Source: Rikenellaceae bacterium
GTDB taxonomy: Bacteria > Bacteroidota > Bacteroidia > Bacteroidales > Rikenellaceae
Direction of reading: 5' to 3'
Assembly: GCA_031286025.1 (NCBI GenBank)
Contig: JAITVB010000119.1
Location: 1 to 7,971 of the forward strand
Length of the DNA: 7,971 bases
Part shown: positions 1 through 6,099 of the stretch, piece by piece
Position numbering within the stretch: the first letter of the stretch is position 1
Layout of the letters: the number at the start of each line of letters is the position of its first letter
Program-made: the position numbers and the translations under genes
Notes under the pieces: generated by a model
Told to the model about the DNA's origin: nothing
What the model saw: only the letters and a program-made list of their open reading frames with translations
Databases searched by the model: none

Positions 1-1150
1 ACACAAACTCATACCGCCCATGCATATTCTCTGCCCCCGAAAAGATATTGGGACAAGGTAAGCCCATATAAGACAACCGTGCCCCGTCCGTCCCCCCGCG
101 CACCGCATGGATCAACGGCTCGATCCCCGCCGCCCGCATCGCCTCGGCCGCCAATTCCACGATTTCCGGCCGAGACGCTGTTTTTTCATACATATTATAA
201 TACTGATCCCGCAAGGCCACCTCCGCCACTGTCCGGCCATACCGCCGGTTGATCTCCGCCGCAGCCGCTTCCACTCGCGCCTTCCGCCCGGCAAACCGCT
301 CCTGGTCAAACTCCCGCACAATATACTCCATCCGGCACTCCCCGACATTCCCGTCGAGCGAAGTCAAATGAAAAAATCCCTCGCGCCCCACAGTCACTTC
401 CGGCCGCTCGCCGGCGGGCAACAGCGCATCGAACTCCATCGCCACCCGCAGCGCATTGACCATTTTCCCGCAGGCATACCCCGGATGCACATTCGTCCCC
501 CGAATGGTCACCACCGCCTCGGCCGCATTAAAATTCTCGAATTCCAACCCGCCCGATCTCCCGCCGTCGACCGTATAGGCCCAATCGGCCCCGAACGCCG
601 CCACGTCGAAATGATCGACTCCGCGCCCGATCTCCTCGTCCGGCGTAAAGGCAATGCGAATCCCGCCGTGCGGAATCTCGGGGTGGCGCAGCAGATATTC
701 AGCCGCAGCCATGATCTCGGCCACCCCCGCCTTGTCATCGGCCCCGAGCAACGTCGCTCCGTCGGTAACGATCAACCTCTGACCTGCATAATCATTCAAT
801 TCCGGAAAGTCCGAAGGCCGCATCACGATCCCCGCATCCTCGTCAAGCACGATTTCCCCGCCGCAATAATCGACCACACGCGGCGTCACGCCTGCTCCGG
901 TCAAGTCCGGCGACGTGTCGATGTGGGCCAACAATCCGATCACCGGCCCTTCGGCCGTCGCCGGAATCCGCGCCGTGACATACCCCCAGGCATCGATCGA
1001 CGCCTCGTCGGCCCCCATCGCCAACAATTCCTCAAGCAATAACCCGAGCAGCCGCAACTGCCGCGCAGTAGAGGGAAAGGTTTCGCTTGCCGCATCGCTT
1101 TGCGTGTCGATGGCGGCATAGCGCAAGAAACGTGATTCGACGGATTCCAT
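1..1150 (-). CDS. pepT: Peptidase T (tripeptide aminopeptidase), 3' end cut by window edge
   Basis: Cytoplasmic zinc metallopeptidase of family M20B that removes the N-terminal residue from tripeptides, a late step in peptide use. The first 383 codons are visible; the family is about 405-415 residues, so some 25-30 C-terminal residues lie outside the window. The five expected metal ligands can be placed by motif: His76 in HIDTSPD (with Asp78), Asp138 in GADDKAG, Glu173 in TPDEEIG (with the likely general base Glu172), Asp195 in TVDGG, and His377 in NMHGRYEF. They fall within a few residues of those in the Salmonella enzyme. The region after GADDKAG to about residue 320 includes the lid/dimerisation domain typical of M20. 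The ATG at 1150 gives an N-terminus (MESVESRFLRYAAIDTQS) like that of homologues. It is divergent from carB and has its own TACCTTTG element 28 bp upstream. The frame is intact, and identity is very secure. Confidence 0.97.
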   Translation of the reverse strand, partial: MESVESRFLRYAAIDTQSDAASETFPSTARQLRLLGLLLEELLAMGADEASIDAWGYVTARIPATAEGPVIGLLAHIDTSPDLTGAGVTPRVVDYCGGEIVLDEDAGIVMRPSDFPELNDYAGQRLIVTDGATLLGADDKAGVAEIMAAAEYLLRHPEIPHGGIRIAFTPDEEIGRGVDHFDVAAFGADWAYTVDGGRSGGLEFENFNAAEAVVTIRGTNVHPGYACGKMVNALRVAMEFDALLPAGERPEVTVGREGFFHLTSLDGNVGECRMEYIVREFDQERFAGRKARVEAAAAEINRRYGRTVAEVALRDQYYNMYEKTASRPEIVELAAEAMRAAGIEPLIHAVRGGTDGARLSYMGLPCPNIFSGAENMHGRYEFV

Positions 1151-1177
1151 ACAAGTCCTGATTTTAAAAGGGACTGG

Positions 1178-1185
1178 CAAAGGTA
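1178..1185 (-). promoter_or_regulatory. Probable pepT promoter -7 element
   Basis: Read on the minus strand this is TACCTTTG, a full match to the Bacteroidota primary-sigma -7 consensus TAnnTTTG. It lies 27 bases upstream of the pepT ATG, which predicts a leader of about 20 nucleotides. No TTTG lies at the expected 19-21 bp spacing; the T-rich stretch around 1199-1210 is the only candidate for the upstream element. Assignment is by motif and position only. Confidence 0.55.
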
Positions 1186-1242
1186 AAAAGTTCCGGTGCA
1201 AAAATATAATCATTTTTTCGTTCTGAATCTGAAAAAATACAT

Positions 1243-1250
1243 TACCTTTG
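1243..1250 (+). promoter_or_regulatory. Probable carB promoter -7 element
   Basis: TACCTTTG on the plus strand matches the Bacteroidota consensus TAnnTTTG and is identical to the element facing pepT. The -33 region is weak: T-rich 1213-1218 followed by TTCG at 1217-1220, a 22-bp gap, slightly longer than the usual 19-21. Transcription would begin near 1256-1258. That gives carB an unusually long leader of about 225 nucleotides, which contains a short ORF and an intrinsic terminator. Confidence 0.55.
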
Positions 1251-1285
1251 TTCCCGATAAAGCGGAGCGAAAAGTTCAGAAAACG

Positions 1286-1375
1286 ATGATTCGGATGTTT
1301 GCCGGAAAGGTTGGCTTGGGATTATACGGGAAAGACCTGACGGATCATTTGTTTCCTATTCAAAAAACAAGATAG
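1286..1375 (+). CDS. Putative 29-residue leader peptide of carB
   Basis: This open frame runs from ATG at 1286 to TAG at 1373-1375, about 30 nucleotides after the predicted transcription start. The peptide begins MIRMFAGKVG and ends HLFPIQKTR. It resembles no family I know. Its notable property is position: the stop codon abuts the first base (1376) of a perfect terminator hairpin, so a ribosome finishing the ORF would cover the 5' arm. Its last sense codon is AGA (Arg), and a U-rich stretch (1348-1360) precedes the end. This arrangement fits a leader peptide in an attenuator, compare pyrL before pyrBI or the amino-acid biosynthetic leaders. There is no run of arginine codons, and no clear ribosome binding site beyond A-rich sequence before the ATG. 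Translation is unproven, and a chance ORF of 29 codons is possible. Confidence 0.4.
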   Translation: MIRMFAGKVGLGLYGKDLTDHLFPIQKTR

Positions 1376-1404
1376 TGCGTTGGAGGCTCCAACGCATTTT
1401 TTTT
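1376..1404 (+). terminator. Intrinsic terminator / attenuator in the carB leader
   Basis: TGCGTTGGA (1376-1384) pairs perfectly with TCCAACGCA (1388-1396) around the 3-nt loop GGC, followed by eight T (1397-1404). The hairpin is 78 bp before the carB ATG and about 120 nt after the predicted start of transcription. The gene to the left, pepT, is divergent, so no full-length plus-strand gene needs a terminator here. The natural reading is conditional termination of the carB transcript. The terminator geometry is directly visible; the regulatory role is inferred. A partial competitor exists: GTTGG at 1310-1314 could pair with CCAAC at 1389-1393, but five pairs is a weak antiterminator. Confidence 0.8.
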
Positions 1405-1482
1405 ATGCGGCGAGAGCAACGCCGGCCGACGAAAACCGATACGCGGAAAACACGAAAACCTCACATAAAAACAGAAGAGAAG

Positions 1483-4400
1483 ATGGCGAAGAAAGAGTTC
1501 AAAAAAGTACTGGTACTGGGTTCGGGTGCACTCAAGATCGGGCAGGCGGGCGAATTTGACTACTCGGGATCGCAGGCCCTGAAAGCGATGAAGGAAGAGG
1601 GCATCTCGACGGTGCTGATCAACCCCAACATCGCCACGATCCAAACCTCGGAAGGGATTGCGGACAAGGTCTATTTCCTGCCGTTGAACGCCTACTTCAT
1701 CGAAGAGGTGATCAAAAAAGAACACCCCGACGGCATCCTGCTCGCTTTCGGTGGACAGACCGCGCTCAACTGCGGCACCGAACTCCACAACGCCGGCACG
1801 TTGGCCGAATACGGCGTGCAGGTGCTCGGCACCTCGGTCGAAGCGATCATGTACACCGAAGACCGCGACCTCTTTGTCAGGAAACTCAACGAAATCAACG
1901 TTAAAACGCCGCGCAGCATCGCCTGCAACACGATGGACGAGGCAAAAAATGCGGCCGCCACGATCGGCTTCCCGCTGATCATCCGCTCGGCCTACGTGCT
2001 CGGGGGGATGGGCAGCGGCTTCTGCTACAACATGGACCAACTGGTGCCGCTCGCCGAAAACTCGTTTTCCTACGCTCCCCAAATCCTGGTGGAAGAGTCG
2101 TTGAAAGGGTGGAAAGAGATCGAGTTCGAAGTGATCCGCGACAAGAACGACCATTGCTTCACTGTGGCCAGTATGGAGAACGTCGATCCGCTCGGCATCC
2201 ACACCGGAGAAAGTATCGTCGTCGCCCCCACCTGTTCGCTGACTGTCGAGGAGGTGACCTTCCTTCAGGAGCTTTCGAAGAGAGTCATCCGCCACCTGGG
2301 CATCGTGGGCGAGTGCAACATCCAGTATGCCTTCAACTCGGAAACCAACGATTACCGCGTGATCGAGGTCAACGCCCGCCTCTCGCGCTCGTCGGCCCTC
2401 GCTTCCAAAGCGACGGGCTATCCGTTGGCTTTCGTTGCCGCGAAATTGGCGTTGGGCTACGGTTTGGACGAAATCGGCGAAATGAACACTGCGAACTCGG
2501 CCTACGCCGCCCCGTCGCTCGACTACATGATCTGCAAGATCCCGCGTTGGGACCTGAGCAAGTTCGACGGCGTGTCGCGCCTCATCGGCTCAAGCATGAA
2601 GTCGGTCGGCGAAATCATGTCGATCGGCAAAAGTTTCGAGGAAATCATTCAGAAGGGCCTGCGCATGATCGGGCAGGGAATGCACGGTTTCGTTTGCAAC
2701 CACGACCTCGAGTTCGACAACCTCGACGATGAACTGGCCAACCCGACCGACCTGCGGATGTTCGTCATCGCCGAAGCCTTTTCGCAGGGCTATACCGTAC
2801 AACGCATCCATGATCTGACCAAGATCGACCCCTGGTTTCTCGGCAAACTCGAAAACATTTACAAATTCTCGCTCGAACTGGGCAAATTCAAGACGATCGA
2901 AGCCATCACCCCCGAAGCGATGCTCGAAGCCAAGCGCCTCGGTTTCTCGGACTTCCAGATCGCCCGCCTGGTCGACGGCCCGAAAGACCACATGGAAAAG
3001 GAACAGATCGCCGTGCGCAGCCACCGCAAACAGTTGGGCGTCCTGCCTTCGGTGAAACGGATCAACACGGTCGCCTCGGAAAACCCCGATCTGACCAACT
3101 ACCTCTACCTGACCTACGACCGCTCGGCCCACGACGTGCCCTACTATCACAACAAGAAGTCGGTGGTCGTACTCGGTTCGGGCGCTTACCGCATCGGCAG
3201 TTCGGTCGAGTTCGACTGGTGCAGCGTGAATGCGGTGCAGACCGCCCGCAAGTTGGGCTACACCTCGATCATGATCAACTACAACCCCGAAACGGTGTCC
3301 ACGGACTATGACATGTGCGACCGCCTCTACTTCGACGAATTGTCGCTCGAACGCGTGCTCGACGTGATCGATCTCGAACAACCCAACGGGGTGATGGTGT
3401 CCGTCGGCGGACAGATCCCGAATAACCTGGCGATGAAACTCCACCGCCAAGGCGTACCTATCCTCGGCACCTCTCCGCTGTCGATCGACCGCGCCGAAAA
3501 CCGCCACAAATTCTCGTCGATGCTTGATCAGCTCTGTATCGACCAACCTCGTTGGAAAGAGCTCTCGTCGATGGACGACATCTACGCTTTCATCGACGAA
3601 GTGGGTTTTCCGGTGCTGATCCGCCCCTCATACGTACTTTCGGGCGCAGCGATGAAGGTGTGTTATTCAAAAGAGGAGATGGAACACTTTCTGGCCATCG
3701 CCGCCAAGGTGTCGAAAGAATTCCCGGTGGTGGCGTCCTCTTTCCTCGAAAACGCCAAGGAGATCGAGTTCGACGCCGTGGCCCAGAACGGCGAGGTGGT
3801 CGAATACGCCATCTCGGAGCACATCGAGTTTGCCGGCGTACACTCGGGCGACGCGACACTCGTCTTTCCGGCCCAGAAGATCTACTTCGAAACCGGCCGC
3901 CGGATCAAGAAGATCAGCCGCCGAATCGCCAAAGAACTCAACATCAGTGGCCCGTTCAACATCCAGTTCCTGGCCAAGAACAACGACATCAAGGTGATCG
4001 AATGCAACCTCCGCGCCTCGCGCAGCTTCCCTTTCGTGTCGAAGGTACTGAAACGCAACTTTATCGAAACGGCGACTCGCATCATGCTCGACGCGCCCTA
4101 CGCACAGCCCGACAGAACGGCGTTCGACATCGACTGCATCGGGGTCAAGGCATCGCAGTTCTCGTTTGCCCGCTTGCTGAACGCCGACCCGATCCTCGGC
4201 GTCGATATGGCCTCGACGGGCGAAGTAGGCTGCCTGGGCGAAGATTTTAATGAGGCGCTCTTGAACGCGATGATTTCCGTCGGATACAACATCCCTAAAC
4301 ACAGCGTGATGATCTCTTCCGGCTCGGCCAAATCGAAGGTCGACATGCTCGAAGCCTGCCAAGAACTCGGCAAGCGCGGCATCGAGATCTATGCCACCAA

Positions 4401-4698
4401 AGGCACGGCCGACTTTCTGGTCGAAAACGGCGTGCGCGCCAAGGCTGTGGCCCGTCCCGACGAAGACCTGCCGAACAACGTGATGCAGATGTTGGCCGAC
4501 CACGCCTTTGACCTGGTGATCAATATCCCGCGCGACCGCACGACGCGCGAAATCACGAACGGCTACAAGATCCGCCGCGCAGCGATCGACCACAACATCC
4601 CGTTGCTGACGAACGCCCGCCTGGCCGCCGCTTTCATCCACGCTTTCTGTAGTGTGGAACAGGCTGAAATCGCCATCAAGGCTTGGGACGAATATTAA
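1483..4698 (+). CDS. carB: Carbamoyl-phosphate synthase large subunit
   Basis: Makes carbamoyl phosphate from bicarbonate, ammonia (supplied from glutamine by CarA) and two ATP, feeding pyrimidine and arginine synthesis in the cytoplasm. It has 1071 residues, close to the 1073 of E. coli CarB. Order: carboxyphosphate ATP-grasp half (residues 1 to ~400, GSGALKIGQAGEFDYSGSQ near the start), oligomerisation region (~400-555), carbamate-kinase ATP-grasp half (~560-935, from VVVLGSGAYRIGSS), and an MGS-like regulatory domain (~939-1071) with ATKGTA at 971-976, the segment that matches the nucleotide-effector loop of E. coli CarB. Many stretches match the eukaryotic CAD/CPS type rather than E. coli. 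ATG 1483 is chosen because homologues start here and purine-rich AGAAGAGAAG precedes it. The frame stays open upstream through an Arg/Lys-rich stretch from ATG 1405. No carA lies beside it. A leader attenuator probably regulates it, and a strong terminator follows. Confidence 0.98.
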   Translation: MAKKEFKKVLVLGSGALKIGQAGEFDYSGSQALKAMKEEGISTVLINPNIATIQTSEGIADKVYFLPLNAYFIEEVIKKEHPDGILLAFGGQTALNCGTELHNAGTLAEYGVQVLGTSVEAIMYTEDRDLFVRKLNEINVKTPRSIACNTMDEAKNAAATIGFPLIIRSAYVLGGMGSGFCYNMDQLVPLAENSFSYAPQILVEESLKGWKEIEFEVIRDKNDHCFTVASMENVDPLGIHTGESIVVAPTCSLTVEEVTFLQELSKRVIRHLGIVGECNIQYAFNSETNDYRVIEVNARLSRSSALASKATGYPLAFVAAKLALGYGLDEIGEMNTANSAYAAPSLDYMICKIPRWDLSKFDGVSRLIGSSMKSVGEIMSIGKSFEEIIQKGLRMIGQGMHGFVCNHDLEFDNLDDELANPTDLRMFVIAEAFSQGYTVQRIHDLTKIDPWFLGKLENIYKFSLELGKFKTIEAITPEAMLEAKRLGFSDFQIARLVDGPKDHMEKEQIAVRSHRKQLGVLPSVKRINTVASENPDLTNYLYLTYDRSAHDVPYYHNKKSVVVLGSGAYRIGSSVEFDWCSVNAVQTARKLGYTSIMINYNPETVSTDYDMCDRLYFDELSLERVLDVIDLEQPNGVMVSVGGQIPNNLAMKLHRQGVPILGTSPLSIDRAENRHKFSSMLDQLCIDQPRWKELSSMDDIYAFIDEVGFPVLIRPSYVLSGAAMKVCYSKEEMEHFLAIAAKVSKEFPVVASSFLENAKEIEFDAVAQNGEVVEYAISEHIEFAGVHSGDATLVFPAQKIYFETGRRIKKISRRIAKELNISGPFNIQFLAKNNDIKVIECNLRASRSFPFVSKVLKRNFIETATRIMLDAPYAQPDRTAFDIDCIGVKASQFSFARLLNADPILGVDMASTGEVGCLGEDFNEALLNAMISVGYNIPKHSVMISSGSAKSKVDMLEACQELGKRGIEIYATKGTADFLVENGVRAKAVARPDEDLPNNVMQMLADHAFDLVINIPRDRTTREITNGYKIRRAAIDHNIPLLTNARLAAAFIHAFCSVEQAEIAIKAWDEY

Positions 4699-4717
4699 GC
4701 GTTGATTGACAAGAAAC

Positions 4718-4747
4718 AGCGGCGGCCCGACAGGGCCGCCGCTTTTT
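4718..4747 (+). terminator. Intrinsic terminator of carB
   Basis: AGCGGCGGCCC (4718-4728) pairs perfectly with GGGCCGCCGCT (4733-4743) around the loop GACA and runs into a T tract (4743-4747), 19 bp after the carB stop. It is a very stable GC-rich stem. Read on the minus strand the tail is only GTTTCTTG, so it would be a poorer terminator for the convergent alkyltransferase-like gene. Confidence 0.93.
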
Positions 4748-4774
4748 ATTGTCGGAGTAACGTCAGACAAGCGA

Positions 4775-4802
4775 TGCGAAAACGTCCCGGTACGTTTCCG
4801 CA
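4775..4802 (-). other. Stem-loop downstream of the alkyltransferase-like gene
   Basis: In minus-strand RNA the arm TGCGGAAACGT and the arm ACGTTTTCGCA pair along all 11 positions (one G·U) around a 6-nt loop. On the plus strand the same position is an A×C mismatch, so the structure favours minus-strand transcripts. It begins 44 nt after the stop codon at 4847. There is no U tract after it, so it could be a 3'-end stabiliser or an atypical terminator. Apart from this hairpin and the carB terminator, I see nothing else in the convergent gap 4699-4846. Confidence 0.35.
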
Positions 4803-4846
4803 CGGGGTTTCATGAACTTGTTTCTCGGTTCGAAGCTCTCTCCCTG

Positions 4847-5185
4847 TCAGAAACCCAATTCTTTGAGCGGATCCCAAAACACTTTTCGAAAGTTTCGGAC
4901 GCGGGAATTCGCAACGAAAACGCCTTCGGCTTCGAGCAGCGCCTCCATCCGACCCGGGCCGAAAGCGATGCGGCCCGAAAGGCGACCGGCACTGTCGACC
5001 ACACGCTGAGCCGGTATGCCGACGTCGCAACATCCCGCCATCACCCGCCCCACCAGACGCGCATGATGAGGAGCACCGATGGCGCGGGCGATCGCCCCGT
5101 AACTCGTCACCCGACCCGGGGGAATGGCACAGACCACATCGTAGACCACCGTCCGGATGTCATTACCGGTCATTTTCAGTTTCAT
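4847..5185 (-). CDS. MGMT-family alkyltransferase-like protein lacking the active-site cysteine
   Basis: A 112-residue protein consisting only of the DNA-binding domain of O6-alkylguanine-DNA alkyltransferases. Visible motifs: IPPGRVTSYGAIA (21-33, with the Tyr29 expected to help flip the base), the helix HHARLVGRVM (40-49, with Arg43 in the arginine-finger position), and IPAQRVVDSAGRLSG (57-71), which aligns with the catalytic PCHRV motif. Ala59 replaces the methyl-accepting Cys and Gln60 the adjacent His, so it should not repair alkyl groups by transfer. Known cysteine-less homologues (ATL proteins such as fission yeast Atl1) bind alkylated guanine and pass it to nucleotide excision repair; the same role here is inferred. 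Cys52 and Cys53 lie nearby but outside the motif. The frame is open up to an ATG at 5233; ATG 5185 is preferred because homologous sequence starts just after it, and ATG 5173 is also possible. It lies 79 bp after the FKBP gene. Confidence 0.88.
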   Translation of the reverse strand: MKLKMTGNDIRTVVYDVVCAIPPGRVTSYGAIARAIGAPHHARLVGRVMAGCCDVGIPAQRVVDSAGRLSGRIAFGPGRMEALLEAEGVFVANSRVRNFRKVFWDPLKELGF

Positions 5186-5215
5186 TGCCGCAGGATGAGG
5201 AGGTGGCCCGTCTGT

Positions 5216-5248
5216 CAAAAAAAGGGCCGCCACTTATCTTTAATCAAA
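5216..5248 (-). promoter_or_regulatory. Possible promoter of the alkyltransferase-like gene
   Basis: On the minus strand TTTG (5248-5245) is followed after 21 bp by TTTTTTTG (5223-5216), which fits the Bacteroidota pattern TTTG-N19-21-TAnnTTTG except for T in place of A. A start near 5209 would leave a leader of about 24 nt before ATG 5185. The same T run could instead be the tail of a terminator for the FKBP gene. A stem of AGGGCTG (5266-5260) with CGGCCCT (5229-5223) is possible, but it needs a 30-nt loop and one G·U, so it is a poor terminator. Confidence 0.3.
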
Positions 5249-5264
5249 CGGGGAAAAATCAGCC

Positions 5265-6092
5265 CTAATCTTCCTCGCCGTCACCGTGGCCGCAACCACA
5301 ACCACAGTCATCGCAACCGCAAGTACAGTCACCGTACTCTTCACCTTCCCCCTCGTACGACTCGTCGTATTCGCTGTCGTCGCCGTAACCGTCGTCGTCT
5401 TCATCCGACGAATAAGCTTCGGGGTCGGGCAGGAAGAATTCGATCAATTCAGCCTCGGTCAACAGCGCCTGGTTCGGACCGATGCCGTTCGTCGTGTGTT
5501 CGCCGTAGCCCAGGTCGGAAGGAATCCAAAATTTGACTTTGCCGCCTTTGCCGACCAACTTGACACCTTCCGAAAACCCCGGAATCACTCGGTCAAGAAC
5601 GAATTCGACCGGCTCGCCGTCCGACGAGTCGATTTCCGTACCGTCGGGTGTCCACATGGTATAGTTTACGCGAGCCGTCATCCTGTTATCGTCAATCCGT
5701 TCCTCACCGCCCGGAGTGATGATTTCGTAGAGCAGACCGGAGGGGGTTTCCTGTACTTTGCGGTTTTCTTTTTTGACCGACGCGAGATAGGCTGCGGACT
5801 CGGCTTTATTCTTTCTGGGCATCTCCTCGGAGAAAAAGTAGTTCAGGTATGCCGACGCCTCGTCGTTGTCAAAGGCGGCGGACCCGTTGGCGGCAGAACG
5901 CAAAGCGGCGGTGAAAATGTCGACGTTGGGCTCGATGTCCGCCTGTCGACTGAAGCGTTTGAGCTCTTCCTGCATCAGCATGCCGATGGCATACGAGAGG
6001 CTGTCGGCCGCGTTCTTCATCACGGGTACACGTTTGGCTTCAGCCGGAACGATCGCGACCAGAGCAAGCAATAAGAGGGAGAATCTTTTCAT
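5265..6092 (-). CDS. Exported Mip-like FKBP-type peptidyl-prolyl isomerase with acidic, Cys-rich tail
   Basis: A 275-residue periplasmic or surface foldase candidate. A signal peptide is clear: KR, a hydrophobic core (residues 4-15), and AEA before a predicted cut after Ala19. There is no lipobox cysteine. Residues ~27-112 form the helical FKBP_N region seen in Mip/FkpA dimers (DSLSYAIGMLMQEELKRF). Residues ~116-220 form the FKBP isomerase domain, with VNYTMWTPDGTEIDSS, FVLDRVIPGFSEGV, PSDLGYGE and AELIEFF. Compared with FKBP12, the pocket aromatics F36, W59 and F99 are Ile154, Phe173 and Thr212, so activity may be weakened. After the fold comes an acidic Tyr/Gly-rich linker (~228-255), then six Cys and one His at 256, 258, 260, 263, 265, 267 and 269, a metal-site-like array reminiscent of the SlyD tail though in an exported protein. 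The start is 7 bp after the glycosyltransferase stop, which points to co-transcription. Confidence 0.93.
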   Translation of the reverse strand: MKRFSLLLLALVAIVPAEAKRVPVMKNAADSLSYAIGMLMQEELKRFSRQADIEPNVDIFTAALRSAANGSAAFDNDEASAYLNYFFSEEMPRKNKAESAAYLASVKKENRKVQETPSGLLYEIITPGGEERIDDNRMTARVNYTMWTPDGTEIDSSDGEPVEFVLDRVIPGFSEGVKLVGKGGKVKFWIPSDLGYGEHTTNGIGPNQALLTEAELIEFFLPDPEAYSSDEDDDGYGDDSEYDESYEGEGEEYGDCTCGCDDCGCGCGHGDGEED

Positions 6093-6099
6093 TATGGGT

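Noticed and set aside
107..1042. A 311-residue plus-strand open frame opposite pepT.
   Set aside because: It is His/Arg/Pro-rich low-complexity sequence without family resemblance, fully opposite peptidase T with all its metal ligands.
1310..1393. Antiterminator pairing between 1310-1314 and the 3' arm of the carB leader hairpin.
   Set aside because: Only about five base pairs against a nine-pair stem; too weak to assert without covariation data.
1375..1482. Start of carB at ATG 1375 (36 extra residues).
   Set aside because: That ATG overlaps the end of the leader ORF and the base of the terminator hairpin, and homologues begin at the MAKKEF methionine encoded at 1483.
1360..4803. Long minus-strand open frames opposite carB (1360-2295, 2590-3546, 3667-4803).
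   Set aside because: They are antisense to an unmistakable 1071-residue CarB. G/C-rich third positions remove stop codons on the opposite strand, and their translations show no recognisable domain.
5186..5266. A terminator after the FKBP gene, or a stem of GTGGCCC with the interrupted GGGCCGCCAC.
   Set aside because: One pairing needs a 30-nt loop, the other has a 3-nt bulge and puts the T run inside the loop. Neither is a convincing intrinsic terminator, and the T run fits a promoter element about as well.
5286..6074. A 262-residue plus-strand open frame opposite the FKBP gene, with Val/Phe-rich stretches that look like membrane segments.
   Set aside because: The hydrophobic look comes from reading Asp/Glu-rich codons backwards; the minus-strand FKBP has a signal peptide and full isomerase domain.
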